A DNA stretch of 12,197 nucleotides from the NCBI GenBank assembly GCA_021151805.1, contig JAGKWN010000116.1, positions 1 to 12,197 on the forward strand, written 5' to 3'. Source of the stretch: Cytophagaceae bacterium (GTDB lineage Bacteria > Bacteroidota > Bacteroidia > Cytophagales > Cytophagaceae). The position numbers were made by a program, and so were the translations under genes. A model generated the notes under the pieces. It had not been told where the DNA came from. It saw only the letters and a list, made by a program, of their open reading frames with translations, and ran no database searches. Each line of letters opens with the position of its first letter. Positions within the stretch are counted from its first letter, which is position 1. This document shows, one piece after another, positions 1 to 5,818 of the stretch.

Positions 1-690
1 AACTGTTTTGGGACCGCCTGTTTTTTCAGTTGCTGAAGGGTTGTAGGTAGTGGAAGTACTTCCCGGTGTGGTAAATGTACCGGTACCACCAGACCAGGCC
101 ACGCCGGTTTGGTTGGTCGCAGAACCTACTAAAGCAGCTGCAGGATTGTTGGCACAGACCGTTACCGGTGAACCCGCACTGACGGTTGGTGCAGCAAAAT
201 AAGAATTAGTCACTTGGGCAGTAGCTGCAGGACATAAACCGTTACCCGTGGTTGTAATGGTTAAGGTTACAGAACCTGCGGCGATCTCTGCGGCTGTAGG
301 TGTATAGGTAGCATTCTTTGTTGTATTATTTGGTACATATGTACCGCCACCGCCAGACCATATAATACCGGTAGCAACAGTAAAGTTGCCATTAAGCGTT
401 AAGGTGGAATTATTCGCACAGGCGGACTGCGGACTACCTGCGGTTACGGTAGGGCCTCCAACAAAAGTAATTTTCATTGAGTCATCCACAGCCGGACAAG
501 AACCGTTTCCTGTAGAAGTCAAATAAATATAAATAAATGGTTTTGCTAAATCAGCTGCAGAAGGAGTAAAAGTAGTTGTAAGTGACGTTGGGTTTGCGAT
601 GGTACCTGTGACCCCAGATTTTACAGCCCATGTAGCACCTGTAGCTCCGGTTACAGCACCGGATAGCGGAATTGCTCCAGCATTTGTACA
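1..690 (-). repeat. Start of a ~90-residue C-W-C Ig-like repeat array in the left giant protein
   Basis: Three successive units are seen in translation, the third cut by the window edge. Each starts with a Cys (residues 534, 624, 712; spacing 90 and 88), followed ~20 residues later by a Trp. The first two units show a TPSAAD- or TPTAAE-type motif and a second Cys in a GNGSC/GNGLC motif; the third shows a diverged version (NPSATE) and is cut before its second Cys. The template matches the array at 7247-12197. The units differ clearly from each other in sequence, so this is a diverged array and not a recent tandem duplication. Confidence 0.85.
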
Positions 691-2289
691 ACTGGAAATA
701 TCATTTGATGCACCAGTGCCAGGTACGTTTGTGTTAGCATCAACACTGATACTGCCTGGAACGTTGAAAACCGCATTAATATTAATGTAGTTAGCATACC
801 ACCAGGTATTAATTGTTCTGTTGTTTCCCCAGTCAGTTGTAGTAGGGTTACTGGAAGGGGGGATAGCTCCGGCTGTTACAGAACCAAACCCATGACAACC
901 TGTTGTAGGTGTTGGTGTACCTGTTGTACATCCCGATAAATTTGTTGTACCTCCTGCAATACCTGAATCATCCCAGAATAACAATGGTGGCGGACCTGCA
1001 GGACGAACCAGCGAAACTATGTATCCATAAGGGTGGTTTTCAACGTCAAATAATGGTAAGTGTGTCAAACCATTGAAATAGTCAAGTCTCATGTCAATAA
1101 CTGTTCCCGGAGGGATTAAATTCCCCAAACCATCTCTACTATTCCATGAAATTACATTTGTACCTACATTTAAAGTTTGTTTTAAAAGAACATCCGCTGT
1201 TCCAAATTGGTAACCAGGTATACCATTAAAGTTCAATAATAATTCGGCTCCTCCGGCTTTGTCAACAGTAATGTTTATTTGTCTATTGTTAACATCACAA
1301 CCGGAAATTGTTACCGGCGCTATAACATTCCCAAAAATCCCCGTACTATAACAACTATTATCGGGGTCGTGTAAGAAAATTTTATATTGAGCATATGTAG
1401 CATTTACAGATACGGATCTTCTGTCAACAGCAGCATTTCCGGTATTTGTCACACCTGTAGGGTTACAGGCAATTGTAAAACCGAAAGGTCTGATCCGGTT
1501 AAAATTTAATCCGGTAACAATCCCGTCATCTGAATATACATACATGGTTGCAATGAATGGATTATTTGCCGCATTCACGTTAATGTCCCATGTCTGAGAA
1601 AATAAACGTCCGGGAATTCTTGTTCCATTCGGAACATCAGTAACCGTTAAATCAAAAAAACGAAGACGTGTTTTCGTTCTTTGCTGGGTTGCTATATTGG
1701 CTGCTGTTGCCGGTGGTATTTTAGGTGCTGTTGCCGGTGTTGGATTTCCAACTGTTGGAGCTCCGGCATTACTTTTTCTATAAAATTCTATCCAATAGTC
1801 TCCGGCCATAGTAGGGGTAAAACTCAGCGCTGTATATCCGCCAGCACCGCCAACAATATTGGAAGGGCCAGCTTTTGCTTGTGCCCATGTGCTTATGGAA
1901 CCGGCACCTGCATTCGTAACCTGTTGCCAGCCTGTACCAGCAACAGGAAAAGCTACGGTTGAATCAGGAGCAATAATTCTATACCAAAGAGTTGCAGGCG
2001 CAGCTAAATCCCCCGCATCGTATGCCATTCCGAAATAAACGGTTTCTGGATTACAGATTGTGAAGTTCAAACGTTTTGTTGAAGGAGCTCCATATGTAAA
2101 AGAGTTCCTGTTCACATCGTTGTTATCCCAAATCTGAAGTACCCCCTGGTTATCTGAAGCTAATGTTGGAGTCAACTCTGCAGTACCTTCAGCATTAGCA
2201 GATATATACAGTATTGAAAACAGAGCAACGGTCATTGCTCTTAAGGTGAATTTGGGATGTTTTAGGAGTTTAGTATATATATTTTCCAT
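1..2289 (-). CDS. Giant secreted repeat protein (probable T9SS-exported surface adhesin), N-terminal part, open at left edge
   Basis: An open frame runs from ATG at 2289-2287 to base 1 without a stop, giving 763 codons; the C-terminus lies outside the window. The start is supported by an immediate signal peptide: basic N-terminus, hydrophobic core at about residues 18-30, likely cleavage after ANA at residue 33. Residues ~34-520 form a non-repetitive head of beta-rich segments. It includes a Pro/Ala/Thr linker (~185-200), the motif DGLGN near 385, GLTHLPLFDVE near 407-417, WDDSG near 440 and NTWWYANY near 493-500; I recall this pattern from large Bacteroidota surface proteins, but that is memory, not a search. 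From ~524 three ~90-residue repeats begin, with Cys at 534, 624 and 712, the same family as in the giant gene at the right of the window. The TPR/PD40 gene lies 71 bp upstream, same strand, no visible terminator, so co-transcription is likely. The T9SS cargo role is inferred, since the C-terminal sorting domain is not visible. Confidence 0.88.
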   Translation of the reverse strand, partial: MENIYTKLLKHPKFTLRAMTVALFSILYISANAEGTAELTPTLASDNQGVLQIWDNNDVNRNSFTYGAPSTKRLNFTICNPETVYFGMAYDAGDLAAPATLWYRIIAPDSTVAFPVAGTGWQQVTNAGAGSISTWAQAKAGPSNIVGGAGGYTALSFTPTMAGDYWIEFYRKSNAGAPTVGNPTPATAPKIPPATAANIATQQRTKTRLRFFDLTVTDVPNGTRIPGRLFSQTWDINVNAANNPFIATMYVYSDDGIVTGLNFNRIRPFGFTIACNPTGVTNTGNAAVDRRSVSVNATYAQYKIFLHDPDNSCYSTGIFGNVIAPVTISGCDVNNRQINITVDKAGGAELLLNFNGIPGYQFGTADVLLKQTLNVGTNVISWNSRDGLGNLIPPGTVIDMRLDYFNGLTHLPLFDVENHPYGYIVSLVRPAGPPPLLFWDDSGIAGGTTNLSGCTTGTPTPTTGCHGFGSVTAGAIPPSSNPTTTDWGNNRTINTWWYANYININAVFNVPGSISVDANTNVPGTGASNDISSCTNAGAIPLSGAVTGATGATWAVKSGVTGTIANPTSLTTTFTPSAADLAKPFIYIYLTSTGNGSCPAVDDSMKITFVGGPTVTAGSPQSACANNSTLTLNGNFTVATGIIWSGGGGTYVPNNTTKNATYTPTAAEIAAGSVTLTITTTGNGLCPAATAQVTNSYFAAPTVSAGSPVTVCANNPAAALVGSATNQTGVAWSGGTGTFTTPGSTSTTYNPSATEKTGGPKTV
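1690..1737 (-). repeat. Imperfect 24-bp tandem duplication encoding a Pro/Ala/Thr linker
   Basis: Two adjacent 24-bp copies (1690-1713 and 1714-1737) agree at 20 of 24 positions, including an identical 12-base block CCGGCAACAGCA read on the minus strand. They encode two related octapeptides, PATAPKIP and PATAANIA, at about residues 185-200 of the left giant protein. The in-frame length and Pro/Ala/Thr content suggest a flexible linker between two folded parts of the head region that was lengthened by a small duplication. Confidence 0.7.
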
Positions 2290-2360
2290 AAGTACATAGT
2301 ACTAGTTTGAGAACTATTACGTAAAAACTAAAAAATATGTTGTTTTTTGTAAGAAATGTT

Positions 2361-3959
2361 TTATTTCGTGACTTCCGGGCACAAATTAATATTGGATTCA
2401 AGCTCTTGATATCCATTCAACTCCTTGGTGGTAATAAAATCATCACAGATCTTATAATTTTCTGATTGGATTGCAATCCGGTATTTACCTCCCTCAGGTA
2501 AAGCCATAATATACTTACCGGTTACTTTATTAGAATTATAAATACCTACAATCGAATTGTCTTCTGTATTGATAACTTCAATACGTGCACTCACCGGGTC
2601 TTTGGACAATGAATCCTGGATGATACCAACAATTACTAATACATCCTGCACTTTTGTTTCTTCAATGCTGGCAACATAAATATCTTTATCACCATAGCCT
2701 TCCGGGCGGATGGATGCAAAATAAATTCTTTTACCATCTGCTGATAAAGTAAAGTGAATGTCATCATGTGCCGAGTTTAAGGGATAGCCAACGTTAATGG
2801 GCTTTTGCCATGAAATGCTTGAATCAGATAGTGATTTACTGTAAAACATATCAAAACCTCCCATGGAGTTGTGGCCATTTGAACTGAAGTATAAAGTCTT
2901 CCCATCCGGGTGAAGGAAAGGAGAATCTTCGTCATATCTGGAATTAATTGAATCTCCTAAATTGACAGGTCTTGCCCATTCTCCGTTCGATAATCTTTTT
3001 GATATGTAAAGATCCAAACCACCGTAACCTCCCGGTCTGTTGCTACTGAATAAAATGTAGCTGCCATCTCTTGTTAAACATGCTGAAGGTTCATAGAATT
3101 TTGAATTGATTTCGCCTCTTAATTCTTCAGCTTCAGTCCAGACATCACCATCTAATTTTGAAGATAGAAAATTGTCGTCTTTGTCATATCTGTATATAAG
3201 AAGCTCTTGTCCGTCTGGAGTGAGTGCAACACTGGCATCATGCCCTTTGGTATTAATCGCAGGTCCCATATTCCGGGCTTTAAGCCAAACAGAATCTTTT
3301 TTTGAAGCTATGTATACATCTTCATAATACTGACCATCTTCAGTATCAATTAATCCACCCGTAGTTTCCGGTCTGCATGAAGTGAAAATGATTTCGTTTT
3401 CATCAAGCGTAAGGATAGGAGCATATTCCGGGTAACTACTATTTATCGTCGGACCTAAATTTTCAATATCAATGGTAACAGGTTTTAAGATCAGCTTTTT
3501 ACCGTTCTCACACATTTCAAGTTCCCGATAAATGTCGCGTATCATTAATGCATATTTGGATTTGGATTTGTATAAATGCGATAAACAAAGTTCATATTCT
3601 ACAATAGCATCATCAAAACGGTTTGATAAATGATATGCCCGACCCAGGTAATAGTGAAGGGTAGGAGGATAAAGGTTTGGCTTTAGTTTACATTTTTCCA
3701 GGTATACAAGCGCATTTTCCTGGTCAGCTGTTGTATTTATATAGCTAACCCCAATTGGAAATATGTATTTTGGGGAATTCGGATATAAACTATCTAAGGT
3801 TAAATATAAAGGTAATGCGTGGTAGTAGTCTTTATTCTTAAAAGCATACTGCGCATTTGTTTCAATTTCAACTCTGGATAGAGTTGCTTGAGAAAAAACT
3901 TGTTGAGAATTAAAGAAAGTTATACCGGTTAAAAGTATAAACAGAGATATTTTTTTCAT
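2361..3959 (-). CDS. TPR / PD40-propeller / CarboxypepD-reg-like periplasmic protein, PorE-like but without OmpA domain
   Basis: The protein is 532 residues from ATG 3959-3957. I chose this start because it opens directly with a signal peptide (MKK, hydrophobic core, likely cleavage after FSQ near residue 24). The frame extends 24 codons further upstream to 4031, which would bury the signal peptide. Residues ~34-150 look like TPR-type helical hairpins. Five PD40 (WD40-like) motifs follow at about 178-200, 239-260, 288-320, 343-375 and 398-432, with typical DG-x-x-x-FSSNRPGGYGG-type cores. Residues ~439-528 resemble a carboxypeptidase-regulatory-like beta-sandwich. PorE-type proteins usually continue with an OmpA_C peptidoglycan-binding domain; here the frame stops at CPEVTK, just where that domain would begin. 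A periplasmic accessory role in T9SS adhesin export is inferred from this architecture, the divergent PorP/SprF gene and the giant gene 71 bp downstream. I saw no convincing promoter upstream; TTAATTTG (3998-3991) is a one-mismatch match to the -7 consensus with poor spacing. Confidence 0.9.
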   Translation of the reverse strand: MKKISLFILLTGITFFNSQQVFSQATLSRVEIETNAQYAFKNKDYYHALPLYLTLDSLYPNSPKYIFPIGVSYINTTADQENALVYLEKCKLKPNLYPPTLHYYLGRAYHLSNRFDDAIVEYELCLSHLYKSKSKYALMIRDIYRELEMCENGKKLILKPVTIDIENLGPTINSSYPEYAPILTLDENEIIFTSCRPETTGGLIDTEDGQYYEDVYIASKKDSVWLKARNMGPAINTKGHDASVALTPDGQELLIYRYDKDDNFLSSKLDGDVWTEAEELRGEINSKFYEPSACLTRDGSYILFSSNRPGGYGGLDLYISKRLSNGEWARPVNLGDSINSRYDEDSPFLHPDGKTLYFSSNGHNSMGGFDMFYSKSLSDSSISWQKPINVGYPLNSAHDDIHFTLSADGKRIYFASIRPEGYGDKDIYVASIEETKVQDVLVIVGIIQDSLSKDPVSARIEVINTEDNSIVGIYNSNKVTGKYIMALPEGGKYRIAIQSENYKICDDFITTKELNGYQELESNINLCPEVTK

Positions 3960-4042
3960 CGAAACCATTTTCAATAATATTGACTTTATACAAATTAACA
4001 GAAACTCTCTATACAAAAAAACTATTGTCAATAAAATTCGTA

Positions 4043-4075
4043 TTGGGAAATAAGTACTTTATTTACGTATATTTG
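4043..4075 (+). promoter_or_regulatory. Candidate Bacteroidota-type promoter for the PorP/SprF gene
   Basis: TATATTTG at 4068-4075 matches the Bacteroidota -7 consensus TAnnTTTG exactly. TTG at 4043-4045 lies 22 bases upstream, near the expected spacing for the -33 element. Transcription would start around 4082, leaving a leader of about 20 bases before ATG 4101. No strong Shine-Dalgarno sequence is visible, which is normal in this phylum. This is a consensus match only. Confidence 0.45.
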
Positions 4076-4100
4076 ATCATATCATTCTAAATAAATATTC

Positions 4101-5147
4101 ATGTTTAGTTCAATTTGCTCACGCATATTCCTAATCACGCTAGCCATTATATGCTTTTGTAAGTATAATGTTACTAGTGCTCAAGATATTCAATTTACTC
4201 AATTTTATTCCGTTCCGATGTTCCATAACCCTGCTTTTGCAGGAAGTGTGCATGCTCCAAGAGCTACTGTGTTAACAAGATTGCAATGGTTGGGTATTGA
4301 TGCAAACTACAAAACCTATTATGTTTCCGGCGATACGTACCTTGATAAGTATAAAAGTGGTTTAGGATTTCAGATTGTGCGTGATGTTCAAGGATCAAAT
4401 ATTTACGCTTCCACTCAATTTTCCCTATTATATTCATACGAAATACCCGTTTCCAAGAAATTTACAGCTCGTTTAGGCCTTCAGGCAACGGGAGTGCAAC
4501 GGACACTTGATTATAACGGATTGAGATATCCAAGCCAATTCAGGGATTCAACAGGCTATATAGGCGGTGGCAATTACCAGACAGGTGTTAAAAGCCAGCT
4601 TTACCCTGACTTCTCTGCCGGTACAGTAGTTTATTCAGACCGTATCTGGGGTGGTTTTTCTGTACAGCATTTAAATACACCAGAACAATCTTTTGCAGGT
4701 GCAGCTAAAGATCCATTAGCGATGAACTTTCAAGTAACAGGTGGATATAAAATTCCCATTGCACAACGTAAATATTTAGCTTATACAGAAGATAAGAGTG
4801 AAATCAGTATTACTCCTACATTCCATTATAAATCCCAAGGAAAGGCTGATCAGCTCGATATTGGTTTATATGGTATGTATAACCAGTTGATGGCTGGGGT
4901 TTGGTATCGTGGTATCCCGGTCAAACATTATGCTCCTAAAATCAATAACCGTGAATCTGTTGTTTTCCTTATTGGATGGGTTTATAAAACATGGAATTTT
5001 GGCTATAGCTATGATTTGACCATTTCAAAACTTACAGCTGCTGGCCCAGGTGGTTCACATGAATTCAGCATTACGTACATTCATAAGCCCGTTAAAAAAC
5101 ATAAACCGATGCGAAGACTACCTTGTCCAAGCTTCTATAAACATTAA
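4101..5147 (+). CDS. PorP/SprF-family type IX secretion outer-membrane beta-barrel protein
   Basis: A 348-residue protein with a signal peptide (likely cleavage after TSA at residue 27). The mature N-terminus carries the family hallmark: Q-D-I-Q-F-T-Q-F-Y followed by N-P-A-F-A-G-S, matching the usual 'FTQFY...NPAFAG' signature. Alternating polar/hydrophobic strands run through the protein, and near the end GGSHEFSITYI matches the usual last barrel strand. Length is typical for the family (PF11751, roughly 300-350 residues). After the last strand is a basic tail (KPVKKHKPMRR, then LPCPSFYKH) that should lie in the periplasm. Known family role: PorP is a T9SS component in Porphyromonas, and SprF-type proteins support secretion of specific type B CTD adhesins such as SprB in Flavobacterium johnsoniae. 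Because two giant repeat genes flank it, an adhesin-dedicated SprF-like role is more likely than the core PorP role, but this is inference. It is divergent from the TPR/PD40 gene (141 bp between start codons) and ends in a strong terminator. Confidence 0.95.
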   Translation: MFSSICSRIFLITLAIICFCKYNVTSAQDIQFTQFYSVPMFHNPAFAGSVHAPRATVLTRLQWLGIDANYKTYYVSGDTYLDKYKSGLGFQIVRDVQGSNIYASTQFSLLYSYEIPVSKKFTARLGLQATGVQRTLDYNGLRYPSQFRDSTGYIGGGNYQTGVKSQLYPDFSAGTVVYSDRIWGGFSVQHLNTPEQSFAGAAKDPLAMNFQVTGGYKIPIAQRKYLAYTEDKSEISITPTFHYKSQGKADQLDIGLYGMYNQLMAGVWYRGIPVKHYAPKINNRESVVFLIGWVYKTWNFGYSYDLTISKLTAAGPGGSHEFSITYIHKPVKKHKPMRRLPCPSFYKH

Positions 5148-5166
5148 TATTTTAACATAGGTTAAT

Positions 5167-5206
5167 AAAAGAGGTCTTATCTGAATTCAGATAAGACCTC
5201 TTTTTT
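5167..5206 (+). terminator. Strong palindromic intrinsic terminator after the PorP/SprF gene
   Basis: A perfect 38-bp inverted repeat (5167-5204) is centred on GAATTC, flanked by AAAA on the left and TTTTTT on the right. It can form a stem of up to about 17 bp with a small AATT loop followed by a U-run. It begins 20 bases after the TAA of the PorP/SprF gene. The symmetry and A-tract mean it could also act in the opposite direction, stopping read-through from the convergent lipoprotein gene. Confidence 0.9.
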
Positions 5207-5281
5207 ATTAAGAAGTGATTCGTATTTTATTTTACTTGCAATTATACTTTTCCATAAATAAAAGGACATTATAACAACAAT

Positions 5282-5318
5282 AAAAAACTCCCGTCCCGAT
5301 AGGTCGGGACGGGAGTTT
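5282..5318 (-). terminator. GC-rich intrinsic terminator of the small lipoprotein gene
   Basis: Two 15-base arms (5285-5299 and 5304-5318) are perfectly complementary around a 4-base loop. Read on the minus strand the hairpin is followed by a six-T run, 25 bases past the stop codon of the lipoprotein gene, so it is oriented to end that transcript. Its CCCGTCC...GATAGG...GGACGGG core is nearly the same as that of the terminator at 5759-5795. Confidence 0.88.
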
Positions 5319-5342
5319 GTGTACTGAATATTATATAAGATC

Positions 5343-5621
5343 TTAGTGAAAATAAAATTTAAATTCACCACTCGGTTTTTTAGAATTTTTACTGTTTTTA
5401 CTTTTCTCTTCAGCTGCTTTATTGATCTGTTGACGATTCTTTTCTGAACTTTTCTGATTAGCAGCTTTATTTTTCTGATTCTCGTTTACTATCTTATTTG
5501 CCTGGTTCGCATTAAATCCTTTTTGATTAGATTTTTCCTGCTTGCTCATGTAATATTGCTTCTTCCCTAAACAGGAGAATAAAGATGTTAACACGATAAG
5601 GGATATGAATAACCTTTTCAT
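5343..5621 (-). CDS. Small Lys/Asn/Gln-rich predicted lipoprotein, function unknown
   Basis: A 92-residue protein starting at ATG 5621-5619. The frame extends 10 codons upstream to 5651, but the shorter start gives a clean lipoprotein signal (MKR, hydrophobic residues 4-16, Cys17 in a L-F-S-C lipobox), and the longer one would overlap the candidate promoter. Phe at -2 of the lipobox is slightly unusual. The mature 76 residues are low in complexity and very polar: about 17 Lys plus many Asn, Gln and Ser, no obvious domain, then an aromatic C-terminus ending FKFYFH. It is probably disordered or extended and anchored by lipid to a periplasm-facing or surface membrane leaflet. I do not recognise a family. 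It lies between the PorP/SprF gene and the second giant gene with its own terminator, and is probably a separate transcription unit. A link to adhesin export rests on position alone. Confidence 0.75.
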   Translation of the reverse strand: MKRLFISLIVLTSLFSCLGKKQYYMSKQEKSNQKGFNANQANKIVNENQKNKAANQKSSEKNRQQINKAAEEKSKNSKNSKKPSGEFKFYFH

Positions 5622-5648
5622 TAGCCAATTGATTTTTGTACCTGTACG

Positions 5649-5677
5649 CAAAATAGCATAATTAGTTCTGATAGCAA
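5649..5677 (-). promoter_or_regulatory. Candidate promoter of the small lipoprotein gene
   Basis: On the minus strand TTG (5677-5675) is followed after 19 bases by TATTTTG (5655-5649), a one-base-short version of the Bacteroidota -7 consensus TAnnTTTG. Transcription would begin near 5642, about 20 bases before ATG 5621, which favours that start over the upstream ATG at 5651. The match is imperfect, so confidence is low. Confidence 0.3.
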
Positions 5678-5758
5678 TTTAAAAACAGATATTTCAAAAT
5701 CATCTTATGTATTTTCAATATAAAACCTTGCATGTAATTTTCTACAATCATATACATG

Positions 5759-5795
5759 AAAAATCCCGTCCAGATAGGGATCTGGACGGGATTTT
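5759..5795 (-). terminator. Intrinsic terminator of the right-hand giant gene
   Basis: Two 16-base arms (5760-5775 and 5780-5795) are perfectly complementary around the loop bases 5776-5779. On the minus strand the stem closes with TTTTT, 24 bases after the TAA of the giant gene. The core is closely similar to the terminator at 5282-5318. It separates the giant gene from the lipoprotein gene on the same strand. Confidence 0.88.
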
Positions 5796-5818
5796 AATTT
5801 CAAATAACTTTGTGTTGT

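Noticed and set aside
2291..2303. Small inverted repeat AGTAC-ATA-GTACT just before the left giant gene
   Set aside because: The five-base stem has no following T-run and is too weak to call a terminator or operator.
3960..4031. Upstream ATG giving the PD40 protein 24 extra residues
   Set aside because: The extension would precede and bury a good signal peptide starting at 3959, and it would take up most of the region needed for promoter and leader.
5177..5371. 64-codon minus-strand frame
   Set aside because: It runs through both terminator hairpins and overlaps the end of the lipoprotein gene in another frame; no protein features are visible.
5622..5651. Upstream ATG giving the small lipoprotein 10 extra residues
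   Set aside because: The internal MKR start gives a standard lipoprotein signal, and the extension overlaps the likely -7 element.
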